Shown here in pieces: positions 10,001-21,522 of a DNA stretch of 64,000 bases (positions are counted from its first letter, which is position 1; each line of letters starts with the position of its first letter). The DNA comes from Jaltomata sinuosa (taxonomy: Eukaryota; Streptophyta; Magnoliopsida; Solanales; Solanaceae), in contig QJPP01000833.1 of assembly GCA_003996215.1 (NCBI GenBank), positions 124,001 through 188,000 on the forward strand, written 5' to 3'. Position numbers and translations under genes: made by a program. Under the pieces are notes generated by a model that ran no database searches, was not told where the DNA came from, and saw only the letters and a program-made list of their open reading frames with translations.

Positions 10001-12029
10001 GATCTAGGAACCAGAGCAAACATTTTCACGAGGACAATAGAGCCTCATACCTTCAAAGACAAAAGCGAAGATGCAGCTGAAACATCCTGCAGCCCAGAGA
10101 AACCAATATCATAAGATATACTACCATCAGCTTTGAAGAGTCCGAAGTTCTTCTCTGATGATTGGCCTGACTTTTGATACTCATTGAACAGTGCAAAAAT
10201 ATATGCCTTCAACATTTTTTTCGGCCTCAATGGAGTTCCTTTCCTCTTGGCGAGCCTTTTACGCAGATTATAATTATATGTTCTAGCATTACCTGGCGTG
10301 GCAGCAGGTTCATTCTCATCCCCATCAGAGGCCCAGCCTGTTTCAGTAACTATGACTTCCATTTTTCTGAAACCAGCATCCTCTAGAGCTGCATACGCTG
10401 CATCAATCTGAGCATCGAGCAAGTTATCATAATGAAGATGAGTTCTATTGTCAACAATTCCCTTATTTGGCTGAAAAAGAGCATAATTTATGTCTATTTT
10501 ATCTGGGTTGAACGTGTAAGCCAAAAACGGGTAAGCATTTAAACAGAACGGAGATCCAATTTTAGAGAAGAACTCTAAAAGTGGCTTCATCAACTGAGAA
10601 ACGCCATCTTTAAATACACAATAGGAAGGAGGAAATGAATCAGCAAAAACAGCCTGCGAGTGTGCGGTCGATATCTGAACAACGTCACTTATCCCAAGCT
10701 TTTTTGTTGCGTTATATACATTCTTTACAGCATTCAGAAGAGCTACCTCCAGTTCGTTGTCGCTACCCCCCAAAACTTCATTTCCAACAGCGATGCCAAC
10801 AATGCGGGTATCAGGAAGGAATGCCTTCACATTATCTTTTACCCAATTCAGAGCATGATCTGCATTAGCACTCATTTCTTTTACAAAGCCATTCGGAAGT
10901 CCAACCACCAGCTCAAGCCCTGTCCCTTTAAACGCATTAAGGACACTGGGATCTGCATCATAAATTCTAACATTCTTAATTTTTGCTGCTCGAAGGAGTT
11001 TAACCACTTTATCAGGTGAAGGGATGTTATCTGCAATTCTCCCGTAATTAATCCCATACGTTCCTGTGAACGCTCTTGCAGTCTGTTGAGCTGAAAAGTG
11101 AAGGTGAAAAAAGCGCATTAAGTACAAAGAAAAAGAATAAGAAAACCAGTTCAACACGAAATGTTAACGATCCAAAGCCTATGCAGATATAAAAGTTGAA
11201 ACTATTTCTGTTAACTCGGTCTAATGATGCATTTTAACCAGCCTATCAAGCCACAATAATCGACTTGACTTGCAGGAAACTTCATACAAGTCAATTTCTA
11301 ATGGAATCACAATAAATACATCAAACAACAATTTGCCTATTCATCAATTCTACAGCTTAATAACCTTATACTATAGAAATATAAAACTAAGGCCTCTATA
11401 CCAATCCATCCTCGTAACCAAAGAAAAGGCTACCACCAAATTCCACTGCAGAAAGATAAAACAGAAAATAGCTGAGTCCACACACACACACACACCCAAA
11501 TTAGAAGATCCAGTTTTTATTGTCTACTGTTAATTTTAGTTATTATTACAACAACAACATACCCGGTGTAGTCCTACAAAGTAGGGTCTGGGCAGAATAG
11601 AGTGTAGGCATACCGTTCCCCTACCTCAGAGGTAGAGAGGAATTGTTAGTTATTATTAAATTTTGAAATCATACATGAACAAGTAATACTAAAGCACATA
11701 AGCATATTGATCAAATTTGCTTAACCATTTACCTGATTTCAAATCAGCAGCTCATAAAGGAAACTTCATGAAAGAAAGAAAAAAACAACAAAAAGTGTCA
11801 AGATTCAAAAAAGCAAGAACCAACCCAATTAAACCAAACCAACCAGACTATCATTCATAATCCAAAAGAAATGAAAAAACTAAAACAACCCCATCAAATT
11901 ACAGTCTTGTACAACCAAATAAATCACAAAAGAAAGAGTGCACAAAAATGAAAATTAAACTGTACCATTAGGATTGAACATCACCAATACCATAAAAAAG
12001 AATCTGAGAAGAATCAGGCCAATCTTCAT
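6975..12029 (-). CDS. Glucan endo-1,3-beta-glucosidase (GH17), three exons
   Basis: Hydrolyses 1,3-beta-glucan (callose) in the wall or at plasmodesmata. The gene model is exon 1 12029-11966, exon 2 11090-10051 and exon 3 7052-6975, with GT/AG borders and matching phases (1, then 0), giving 393 residues. Exon 1 encodes a signal peptide (MKIGLILLRFFFMVLVMF). Exon 2 holds the whole TIM-barrel catalytic domain starting at TYGINYGRIADNIPSP. The proton donor is Glu126 in VGNEVLG and the nucleophile Glu271 in VTETGWASDGDENE. Exon 3 adds a hydrophobic end, so the protein may be GPI-anchored; there is no CBM43/X8 domain. If intron 2 is not removed, translation stops one codon (Val) after exon 2. Introns of 875 and 2998 bp contain TS-type SINEs. 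The family is certain; which paralogue (plant GH17 numbers such as 11 or 14) is not. Confidence 0.93.
7119..7245 (-). mobile_element. TS-type SINE in GH17 intron 2
   Basis: On the minus strand it reads GAGGGTCTATCGGGAACAAC, 'ctctctacctcc', 'gtacatactacccttcc', 'ccccaccgtgtg' and ends in TTGTTGTTGTTC. It is same-sense with the gene. Confidence 0.75.
7508..7665 (-). mobile_element. TS-type SINE with A-rich interruption
   Basis: The body from AGAGGGTCTATTGGAAACAA to 'tgggattacactgggtatg' is intact. The tail is split by a long A/T tract (7525-7554) before the terminal TTG repeats. The open frames across this stretch are artefacts of the homopolymer. Confidence 0.75.
7700..10050. other. Remainder of GH17 intron 2
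   Basis: About 2.3 kb of moderately AT-rich intron. I see no further exon, no conserved coding frame and no element ends in it. If exon 3 is wrong, this is instead the 3' flank of the gene. Confidence 0.6.
11549..11645 (-). mobile_element. TS-type SINE in GH17 intron 1
   Basis: 97 bp with the TTG-repeat tail on the minus strand, flanked by the perfect 13-bp repeat TTAGTTATTATTA (11536-11548 and 11646-11658). It is short, so 5'-truncated at insertion. Confidence 0.85.
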
Positions 12030-12617
12030 CACTGCAAAACCTCAAAAAACGACGTCGATTCGTCCCTTTTTGCCTTCCAATTTCAAAGAACACAACAAAA
12101 GATTACTCTTTTAGCTTCATCACCCATCACCCAATACACCCTTTTTTCAGCTTTTTGGTAAAACCCCACAATCATAAAAATGCTAACTTTCAAGATTCTT
12201 GAAAAAAAAAATCTATAAAGTAAAAAAAAAAAATTGTATATATGATACTACTACTACTGTTGTTTTCTTGAGTGGTGGTGGCACACGGTGGTTTCCGGCG
12301 GCTGAGGACGGAGGAGGGGGTGGTGGTGGGGTTTTTGGCTGTGGAATTATTTTTCAGACAAAGGTCCAATTATAGTCTAAAGTTTTGAATTCCATGTATT
12401 GGGTGGTGTTTGGATTTTGAATTTTTGTTTTTAAGCTTGGAAAACTGTGTAAAAATATTCTCACTTGCCAAACGAGGACTTACTGTGACTGCAGCTATGT
12501 TTGCTCCACGCGCTTTATGTCATGTGGACTGCACGTAAAGCAATGTTGAGTTTTTCCTTACTTTTTCCTTTTTATTTAAATGGAGGATTTATTTTTACTA
12601 AAAGATCAACAAACCAA

Positions 12618-12911
12618 TAAGGGTACGCATCAATCGGTTCGATTTTGTGTATTATCGATTCGATTTATCGATTTGTAATTTATAAATATACTAAATTGAG
12701 AATTAAACCAATAACATATTCATTATTAATTTTTAATTAATCAGTTTTTGATCCTTAACAATTCGGATTTTGATTTAATCAATAAAAAAATGATCCTCTA
12801 ATTTTTATTTTTATTTGCTTTCTTTTATTTTCATCTGTTCATACATACACTATCTTCATGCATAGTAAATTTAACAGATTTATTAGTTAGACCAATTTTT
12901 GCACACCCTTA
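12618..12911. mobile_element. hAT-like MITE
   Basis: 294 bp with inverted ends TAAGGGTACGCATCAATCGG and CCAATTTTTGCACACCCTTA. The flanking repeats are CAAACCAA and CAAACTAA (8 bp, one mismatch). It is non-coding and lies about 0.6 kb upstream of the GH17 start. Confidence 0.6.
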
Positions 12912-12919
12912 CAAACTAA

Positions 12920-13242
12920 TAGCCTGTTTGATGAAATTTGTGAAACATCAAGAGTGTATATTTTTCTTTTAAAAAAAGTGTTTAATTTAAAGAATTGAGC
13001 TTTTAGAAGAAGAAAAAGATCAGCAATAGCAGAAGCTATTTCATAAGCTAAAAAGTAACTCTTTTATTAAAGTATTTTAGAACTTTGATTAAGCATAAAT
13101 TATTATTTTAATATTAATAAATATTTTAAAAATTAATGAGCTAAAGACTAATTACTCTTAGTCAGAAGTTTTTTTCAAAAAAAAAAAGCACAAAAAATTA
13201 CTTTTCAAAATAAGTAAAATTTGGAAGTTTGTCAAATGGGCT
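12920..13242. mobile_element. PIF/Harbinger-like MITE
   Basis: 323 bp between TAA trinucleotides, with imperfect inverted ends TAGCCTGTTTGATGAAATTT and AAGTTTGTCAAATGGGCT. It starts nine bases after the preceding MITE, whose right flank it shares. Confidence 0.6.
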
Positions 13243-13660
13243 TAACAAGTTTCGGACGGGGTGAGATCAGTGGGTGCCGATCGATATTCCTTATCGAAAA
13301 ATTATATTGTATAGATAAAAATATTACTAATTACATATTGATATTTTTTGACTTTTTGTGAATTTTCTTTTTTTTATTTTAATATTTTTTTAGTAAAAAT
13401 TATGGCTCTATATAATATATACCACACTCATCTAAAAAAAAATTAATTTGATTTGGTGTACTTTCAATTAAGCAGGATGAAGTTCTAATTTTTTTAACTT
13501 ATTTGTACGGGGCACGTAAATGCGAAATGATTTTGGGTATTGAAGAAACAATGATGAAATTATGGAGCTAATTATTTTATTAGGTTGTTACTTCATGATT
13601 ATGTCCAAATTATCAAGATTTATAAATCATGGCTTGTGCAAAAGCTTTATGCTATCGATA

Positions 13661-13846
13661 TGAGTTTTGGTGTAGTGGTGGAACTGACTGCTCTTAACTA
13701 GAGGTTTGGATTCGAGTCATGGTTATGGAGAAAATCTTGTTGGAAGCGTCACCCTCAGAATAGGCCTTGCAGTGCACGATCTAAATTAATCGGAGCTCCA
13801 ATATATGTATCGGATAATGAATAGAAAACGAAACCAAAAAAAAAAG
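13661..13846 (+). mobile_element. tRNA-derived SINE
   Basis: A-box region TGGTGTAGTGGTGG near 13668-13681, B box GATTCGAGTCA near 13709-13719, and body '..gaaaatcttgttggaagcg..cctgcagtgcacgatctaa', ending in an A-rich tail. Confidence 0.75.
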
Positions 13847-14260
13847 GTTTATGCTGAGTTGTCCAATATAAAATGCTCAAAAATAAAAATAAATCTGATG
13901 TTATTGTGATATCATATATTCTAAAAGCAAGCTTAAAAGCTAATTACATGGGATATTTCAATAGAATACTTTCCATTAGAACTTTACATAATAGTAATGA
14001 AATGGTTCAATATATTGACAATCCTTTATATTTAGTAATAAACTCTATTTAAATATTTGAATTATGATATGTATCTTTTAATTGAGCATTTCATGGACAC
14101 ATAAGTGTTTCCATTGGACATTCTTTGTTCACATTTTGGGCAAGTTTTTATGCGTATATTAATATAGATAAGTGAATTAGATAAAATATATCTCCAATGT
14201 TAATTTTACACATCATTATCAATTGGAATAAGCATAAGGTTTTACGATACAGTGAGATTA

Positions 14261-14604
14261 GGAGTCGTTTGGTAGCTGGTTAGAATTTACAAGTATTAAT
14301 AATGCAGAGATTAGTTATGAAGAAATCTATGTATTATTTTGTGCAAGTATTAGTTATGAAGATATTAGTTATTCATGTATTAATTGTCCATCTTCAATCT
14401 TGCATAAAATAATAGACAGATTTCCTCATAACTTATACACTTAACACATATATTAGTTAAGTGGATTTCTAAATTGCTAAGCAAACACCGTATTAATTTT
14501 ATAAATGAATAACTTATCTCCTAACCAACTACCAAACATAGTATTACTTATGTAGGATTTAATACTTGCATAACTCACCTCCAAATCAGCTACCAAATGA
14601 CCCC
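14261..14604. mobile_element. PIF/Harbinger (Tourist-like) MITE
   Basis: 344 bp with TTA on both sides (14258-14260, 14605-14607). Inverted ends are GGAGTCGTTTGGTAGCTG and CAGCTACCAAATGACCCC. The interior has several imperfect repeats of 'gtattagttatgaag'. Confidence 0.8.
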
Positions 14605-14862
14605 TTAATGCCTATAATTAAAGGATGTGATATATTTTTTTAAATGGTTAACTTATTTACGTAATGGATACTTGAGAAAACGCACAAAAAAAATTCAAAT
14701 TTTTGAGTCGAAAGTGTCTTATAGAAATACTTTATCTTGTGTCCAGGTGTTCAATTTGAAACCTATCTTAATTTAAATATTAAAATAAAATTTACTGATG
14801 AATTTAAAAACTATCGACACATTCAGCCTAATAAAACTATAAATTACGATTTAATTAAGGTA

Positions 14863-15063
14863 GGATCAACATGGCTTGTAGTGGGATGATTGAAGTCCTT
14901 CCACGCTTAACCAGAGGTCTCAAATTCAAGTCTTGGAATAGAAAAAATCTTGTTAGGACTTGGGAGCACTGCCCCCAAAATGAGCTCTGCAGCGCGGGAT
15001 CTAGATGTGGTCGGGCTTCAATATGAATATCGAACATCGGGTAGGAAATCAAAAGAAAATTAA
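14863..15063 (+). mobile_element. tRNA-derived SINE, first of a tandem pair
   Basis: Starts 'ggatcaacatggcttgtagtggga', has the B-box region GGTCTCAAATTCAAGTC, and ends '..catcgggtaggaaatcaaaag'. The next copy begins immediately after. Confidence 0.75.
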
Positions 15064-15272
15064 AAGTAGGACCAACATGAGTTGTGGTGGTATGGTTGGG
15101 GTCCCTCCACCCTTAATCATATATATCGGATTTAAGCCCCTGGTATGAAAAAAATCATATTGAAAGTGCTTCCCTCAGAATGAGCCCTGCAATACGCGAT
15201 CTAAATATGATCGAACTCCATTATAAATATCGAACACCAGGTGAAAAACTAATTTTTTTTATATAAAAAAAA
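15064..15272 (+). mobile_element. tRNA-derived SINE, second of a tandem pair
   Basis: Begins 'agtaggaccaacatgagttg', close to the start of the preceding copy, and carries the same body (aatgagccctgcaatacgcg). It is more decayed in the B-box region. Confidence 0.7.
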
Positions 15273-15340
15273 AGGTAGGGGAAGCGTGTGGGACCATTTG
15301 ATGAGATGGAATCTTTGTTTCACTTTTCTTCTAATAGAGT

Positions 15341-15359
15341 GGGGGGGGGGGGGGGGGGG
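15341..15359 (+). repeat. Poly(G) run of 19
   Basis: Nineteen consecutive G, unusual in this AT-rich setting. Length is likely to vary and may be a sequencing artefact. Confidence 0.9.
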
Positions 15360-15493
15360 AGAAACCTTTGTTTTAACAGTTTTATTTTCTTCTTACTTTT
15401 ACATTTTTTACTTTCTCCCTCCTAGTGTCTTCTTTCTTAAGAAATGATTTCTTATGACAGATTACAATTTCTATACCATCGCATTACCTTATA

Positions 15494-15620
15494 CTCCCTC
15501 CGTTTCAGTTTAATGAAATATGAAAATATTTTGAGAATTTAAATTTAAATATTTTGTTTTCTTTCAGAAAATAAAAAAATTAGAAAAATAATATTTTACA
15601 TATTTTTTTATTTATAACAA
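15494..15620. mobile_element. Stowaway MITE, left half only
   Basis: TACTCCCTCCGTTTCAGTTT is a canonical Stowaway left end. No matching right end is found before the SINE remnant at about 15668, so the element is truncated. Confidence 0.5.
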
Positions 15621-15667
15621 CTAAATAAAATTTGCACGTCAAAATGTTATATTATATATATATATAT

Positions 15668-15820
15668 AATGGTCCCCGTACTTTTAACTAGAGACTTAAA
15701 TTCGAGCTTTAGATAGAAAAAAAAATTCAACGGGAAACATATAATTTCTTTCATCATGCTTAATTGCATATTCGATACGTATCAAAATTACTCGAAGTAA
15801 ATTTTAAATATCGAATAATT
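15668..15820 (+). mobile_element. Decayed tRNA-derived SINE
   Basis: Recognisable only by the order 'taactagagacttaaattcgagc', an A-rich link, and 'attcgatacgtatc', which parallels the other copies. The 5' end is missing. Confidence 0.4.
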
Positions 15821-15839
15821 AAAAAAAAAAAAAAGGACA

Positions 15840-16689
15840 AATGAAGTAGGAAGCACTAGAAGAGAAAATGGACGTCAAATTCATACTAATATTTATTAAA
15901 ATATAATACGTGTACCTTTCTAGTCTTGGTCTTCCAAAGTCCTTGTCATTTGAGCCTAATAAGGACTTGGATCTACATAAGAATGATGTCATTTTACATA
16001 ATATTTAAATCCATTTGACAATGATATTTCTTTTCTTCTTGTCTTTGACACTTCACCTAATTAAGGACACAACTCTCTTTTCTAGTGAAGACTAAAGTTT
16101 GCATTTTTACTTGAAAAAGGGTATTTTTGGGTCATATTATTAGTAGCGGGAATATTTTTAGATCAAACTATTAATAAATGATATTTTTGTTTAATTTCGC
16201 ATAATTTAAAGGTATTTTAAATCTTTTTTCCATTTTTAAAAGGTCGAATAGTTAAATATTGTTAGCCGTGTATATGGTATTAATCGTATACGATAACTTA
16301 TAAATATATGTGTAATATAGAGTTTGTAATCTTTTTGGGATCTTTTATAACCGTATATTGTACGGACCTAGATCCAAAACGGATAATATGTGATATGGTA
16401 TCAAAGACAACTAGCGCGTGTTTGAAGAATACATGACATGAACTGGGATCGTAACACTTTATATGTCTTTCTTTACCTCATTCAAGACTCAAAAGTTCTA
16501 ATCATTAATTTATAGTTCGTAATAATACTTAGAGGTAAAAATTAGTTCCATGTTTATAAGGCCTTCAAAGTTCCAATTCAAGAAAGAAATCAGTTTGATA
16601 ACTTGAATGAAAATAGAATAAGACAATTATGTAGAGTACATGAATTTTATGACCTTTTGATGTGGGGACTTGAGTTAGGAGCAACTTCC
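15840..16689. other. AT-rich spacer, nothing recognised
   Basis: No coding frame of note and no element termini. It contains a region of repeated 'ttatataaccg/taatcgtatacg'-like words without clear periodicity. Confidence 0.5.
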
Positions 16690-16701
16690 ATGCATTGATT
16701 A

Positions 16702-16889
16702 GTTTTTTTTTTTATAATCCGGTGTTTGATATTCATATTGGAGTTCGACTAATTCGGATTCGCGCCGGATATGTCTCATTCAGGGATAGCGTTCTCTACC
16801 AAGAATTTTTTTATACTCAGAGCTTGAACCCGAGAGCTTTGGTTAAGGAAGGAATAGCCTCATCCACTATACCGACATCCATTGGTGAT
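16702..16889 (-). mobile_element. tRNA-derived SINE with 12-bp target duplication
   Basis: Flanked by the perfect repeat ATGCATTGATTA (16690-16701 and 16890-16901). On the minus strand the A box is in GGATGTCGGTATAGTGGATG and the B box in GCTCTCGGGTTCAAGCTC. It ends in an A-rich tail, seen here as the T run at 16702-16712. Confidence 0.88.
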
Positions 16890-17389
16890 ATGCATTGATT
16901 AATTGATGACCTTATCTTTAAATTAAACCAAAAAAAAAAAAAACATTTCCCTACCTAAAACTTTGTCTACCAAGTGTTGCTTTCTAATTAATAATCAACT
17001 TTCTAAAATCTTATTTGCTCATTGAATAATCATATAATTTTATTTTAAAAAGACATTGCTTAGCTCAATAAACATCCAGAACAATGCACTGTGAACTTTT
17101 CCTAAACTCTTCATTAAAAGAAGCATTTGTAACAAGAGAAAAAGAAGTCCAGCCTTAACAACCAAAAAGTGAGAGTTCTAATTGAATCTTTAACACCTTT
17201 TACTTTTCAATAAGTTTCATGATCCAATGTTACTATGTATTCCAAAAGTTGAATTGAATGTTTTGGAGAATATACAATAAGTTAAAGTAAACTTTTACTT
17301 TCACCATCCATTGCATAATTCCTACCAAGAATTTATAATATGATCATAGGAGTAGCATTTTAAGGTATTCTTTTATCAGAGTTTTTTGT

Positions 17390-17770
17390 TGTGTTTGGTA
17401 TTGAGCAAAACACTTTTTGGGTTGGTTGGTCGAAATATTTTATTTTTTTTTCTAGAAAAATAAGTTCCTTCAAAATTTAAAAAATAACGTTTTTAGCTAG
17501 TGAAAGTAGAAAAAACAAGTTTCATAAGTATCATTCTACGTTCATAGTCTCCTCACCACCCCCGCCACCCACCGACCTGCCACCCCGTCCCCCACTTGAC
17601 CCCACCTCCAGTACCTTTCATCCCAATGCACTCCACCCCACTATCACAATATGTATCTGCATTATATATAAATATTTTTAAAATAATATTTTTTGCTTAC
17701 GAAAAAATATTTTCTTGAAAAACATTTTCCGTCAAAATATTTTCCTTTCATACCAAACAGGCAAACACAC
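17390..17770. mobile_element. Probable MITE remnant
   Basis: Outer ends read TTGTGTTTGGTATTGAG and CTTTCATACCAAACAGG, an imperfect inverted pair. Between them is a C-rich insert (17555-17630) and AAAATATTTT words. No target duplication is clear. Confidence 0.4.
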
Positions 17771-17779
17771 ACAAATTTC

Positions 17780-18236
17780 TTCATGTGTCACTCTTAGAAA
17801 GAATGTCCAAATACTAAAGATATTTTGTAGGTGTGGAGCAAAAAAAAGTTAGTGAAGAATAAAAGGAAAACAAAATGACATGAAAAAAGGGGTTTGGAGG
17901 AACTTTTTTTTTTGGTTGTCCCAAAGGAAAAGTTTGTGTGTCTACTTCATTGGGTACAAATTAAATGCAAATATAATAACATTGGAATTGTTATGTTGAA
18001 AGTGATATCAACTCTCTCTACTTTGTTGTGGGAGATAAGTCATCACCTTTTAAAAGAATGGAAAAAAAAAGTGTATGTTGCTTTTTTCACTTTTAGTGTT
18101 GGCTTGGTCTACTTTGGTATTAAGGTAGCAAATAGACTTGGCAGACGTTTGAACATGATTTGATTGAAATTTAATTAAAAAAATATAGTAGTATGTGAAG
18201 TTGAAGTTCAAAAAGTTGTGTTTAGATATGAAAATA
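17780..18236. other. Spacer with one short open frame, not called
   Basis: A 89-codon open frame at 17894-18163 has no recognisable domain and a composition like the surrounding DNA. I do not regard it as a gene. Confidence 0.5.
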
Positions 18237-18243
18237 AAGTTAA

Positions 18244-18390
18244 TTTTTTTTCATTTGGTGTCTGGTATTCACATTGGAGCTCGGTTATATTCGGATCGCA
18301 CGTTGCAGGGCTCATTCAAGGGAGCAATGCTCGTAATAGAATATTTTTCATACCTAGGGCCTCAACCATCCCACCACAATCCATGTTGGT
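18244..18390 (-). mobile_element. tRNA-derived SINE with target duplication
   Basis: Bounded by AAGTTAA at 18237-18243 and 18391-18397. On the minus strand the A-box region is TTGTGGTGGGATGGTTGAGG. The B box region is deleted, as the copy jumps from 'ggttgaggcc' to 'ctaggtatg'. Confidence 0.75.
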
Positions 18391-18618
18391 AAGTTAAAAT
18401 TTTGTAGGTGAACACTTTACAAAACTCATTGAAAAACTCCTTAAAAGGTTTTTCATGTTTAAAATATTATATTTTCATGTTTGGATGAAGTAGAAATAAT
18501 TGGTCAATTTAATAAACAAATAATTATTTAAAATAATCTCTAAATATTAGTTTAAATTTGAAACCAAAATCTAATGACCAAATGGGGCTTTAATTAACCA
18601 AAGTACCACCAACAAATT

Positions 18619-19753
18619 AAGATTGTAGTGGAGTGGTAAGTATGATCTTTTAATTTTAGAGATAATGCATAAGTATCATCATAAACTATAGGTGAAATCC
18701 CAGCGACACACCTTAACTACACAGGGGTCCTATTACCCCCCAAATTTTTTTTCCTGTATTTCTTTGCACTTTATGTGCTAACGTGGAGTCATAACCCAAT
18801 CCAATTAGTTGTGGTGATATACACGCGCTGCCACGTGTATAAATGGGTTTTTTTCAAAAAAAAATCATTTTGTTAATATTTTTTAAAAAAACTTCTTCTT
18901 ATTTTCTTTGCCTTGTATTTAAAATAAGTCAATACACGTAAAAAAAAAATTATTTTTTTTTGTATTTAAAATTTTCTAAAAGAATGTATTTTTATATTTT
19001 TCTTTGCCTTGTATTTAAACTTTGCTCTAATACACGTAATATTTTATTTTTTTTACCTTCTTTTATTTTTTTCTATTGCTTTTATTTATTCTTTTTATTT
19101 TCTTTGGATTTAATTCCAAATGCCTTGTAATTAAATATGTTAAGTTTGAACGAATACCAAAAAAATAAAGGAAATTAAACTTTAAAAAATGTAAAAAATA
19201 AAGGTCACCTTTTAAAAGAATCATTATTTTTAAAAAGATATATACGTATTTTTTCAAATTAAGTAAAAGTGAAAAGGCAAGAAATTAATGAAAGAAAAAA
19301 AAAGTGAGGAGGGAAATAAATTTTACAAAGAAAGAAAGGAAAATAATTAAATATGTATAAGTTTTAATGGTAATAATTATGTGTACCAACTAATTGTAAG
19401 ATGTCCAATTAAAAAAAGGACATGTGTCCAATATGATCAAATTTTTTTAAATATTTTCACCTCTCACTTGCTTTCAAGAGAGTGAGCACATTCTATGTGC
19501 CACCTCAGCACTAAAGGGTGTATTTATTACACTTTAAAATAGTTTAGGAGGTAATAGAATTTCTGTATAGTTAAGGTATGTCGTTGAAATTTCACCTATA
19601 GTTTAAAATGGTACTTATGCATTATATCTTAATTTTAATTAAAGATTTTAGATTCGAGTTCTACTAAGTAAGAAATTGCCTTTGTTGATAAGCAATTTAC
19701 TCCTAATGTGAGACAACTCATTGTAATCGAATATCGAACGGAAAACAAAAAAT
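18619..19753 (+). mobile_element. tRNA-derived SINE split by a Mutator-like element
   Basis: The 5' part (GATTGTAGTGGAGTGGTAAG, 18621-18640) carries the A box. The B-box part ('ttttagattcgagttctac', near 19647) and body lie about 1 kb further on. The break coincides exactly with the insertion at 18659-19628. Confidence 0.75.
18659..19628. mobile_element. Non-autonomous Mutator-like element (MULE), 970 bp
   Basis: Long inverted ends of about 80-90 bp: the left begins GAGATAATGCATAAGTATCA and the right, complemented, GATATAATGCATAAGTACCA. Both continue through 'aaactataggtgaaat' and 'ccttaacta'. The flanks are the perfect 9-bp repeat TTAATTTTA (18650-18658 and 19629-19637), the length typical of Mutator. 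No transposase frame is present; the inside is AT-rich. Confidence 0.88.
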
Positions 19754-21522
19754 TGACTAAAGTTTTTGCATTATTGGGATCCCCCTTTTCTCATTACCAA
19801 CAACTTCCATCCACGTAATGGAATCTACTTTTTACATGTATCCTTGGTTGGAATACAATATGTTGACATCAGCCTTAGAATGATCAGAAAGTTGAAAGAT
19901 ACCAGCAAATAGTTGTATAATATACTCTTTCTTTAAAGAAACAAAAGAAGTTCATTGATATTTTCTTCTCAGAAAGTTATTTTCATTGTTGAAGAAAATT
20001 AGAATTAAGAGAAGATGTGACTTTTTAAGATAATAACTATTAGTTAAGTAATCATCTAAGAAATCAACCTTATAAACGTAAATTCGAGTTCTATATATGG
20101 AACATCCATTGCTTCAATATAAATCCGACCATGTCTTTTATGAATGTAACTACAATTAACATCACTAAGATCAGACTGTCGAACACATGGTCACAAGTGA
20201 ATTACAAATCGGACCCTCCATGACAAGAAATATTAACTTTTCTTGCATTTTCGAATGGGAGTACTTTTCGTGAGATAAACAAAATCACACTTTGTTTTCA
20301 AATCCTACAACCATGAGTTCATAATTGGGTTGGTGGCCCAATAAGTTTTAGAATGCTCGTTTGGTTCTAGCTTTGTTGGACCTAACATGATATAAGACCT
20401 CTGCAGATGGGGCAAGTTAAGTGCACAAATAGCCAAATTTGGGGCATTGGTTAAGTCATGTCTTAAGTTTATAAAATTTTGCAAGTCTATTCACTTTAAA
20501 ATAACTTCATATATAATGAAATTGCAAAAATTCATATATGGAGTTAGAAATTTTGTTTGAAGTTGATAGGTCACGTACATAATAGAACTCTAGCCGCATA
20601 TGACTGAATTTTGCGTCACTTTTGCATGCACTTCAATCACATATTGATGAAGTTTAGGTATTTTGGCATGCACTTCAGCTACCTATGACTGAAGTGCGTG
20701 AATTTATGTCTTGTGTTCAGTTGAACAAATTTTGTCCAGAAATAACTTGTTTTTAAAATTTCAACAATCAACACACGATCTAATGTCTAAATCTATTTCA
20801 AATGAGCTCAAATTTGAGATATAAGTTTCAAATACAATAAAGAACAAAATCAATCATCAATTTCTTAACACAACAACAAATCTAACAAACTCAATATGCA
20901 ATAATGGTGATTTGTCAATGGTTTTAAGTAGAAAAAGGAGTAGGCATTGTGTTTTGTCTGATGTTTTGATTTGTCAAAACTAAGTACAAGTTAAATAGTA
21001 GTATCCATATAAAGTGCACCATGAAATCTTATGTGCACAAATAGTCATTTGAAGGCTCCTAATTAGAGAATACTTGAAATTTATTTTAAAAATTTAAAGT
21101 TTAGTCGCCTTAAAATCAACTTCAAACATGAGGTTTGAAGTTGAATCATGCATATGAAGTTTCTAATTTTAGATCTTCAAGTCTAGGGTTAAGCTTTGCC
21201 AAAGCCTAATTTCAGACTCAAAGATTTGAAGTTCAAACTGTTAGATCGGTTTTTCAAGTTTGATTTGTCGAAGGTTGTAAAATTATTTTATGTATCTAAC
21301 TATGATTATTGTTACAACTTACACGGGTAAAATACTCTATGATACCACTGCACGACTACTAATGTTTCTAATTGACTCATCAGACTACGTTTTTTTTAGA
21401 TTAGGTACTTAGAATAATTTTTGGCACTAAATAAATTTGAATACAAGGCACACAATTACGGGATAAGTTATTTCTAATTATGTATTATTCACAACACAAA
21501 GATATACACAAGTATACAACAC
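19754..21522. other. AT-rich spacer with diffuse repeats
   Basis: No coding region recognised. Repeated words include GTGCACAAATAG (20431 and about 21036), paired 'tgcacttca' motifs at 20630-20700, and 'aaacttcaa/tttgaagtt' words at 21110-21240. These look like old repeat debris but no ends could be set. Confidence 0.5.

Noticed and set aside
10174..11019. Plus-strand open frames opposite the GH17 catalytic exon
   Set aside because: They are antisense shadows of a strongly conserved coding exon and show no family of their own.
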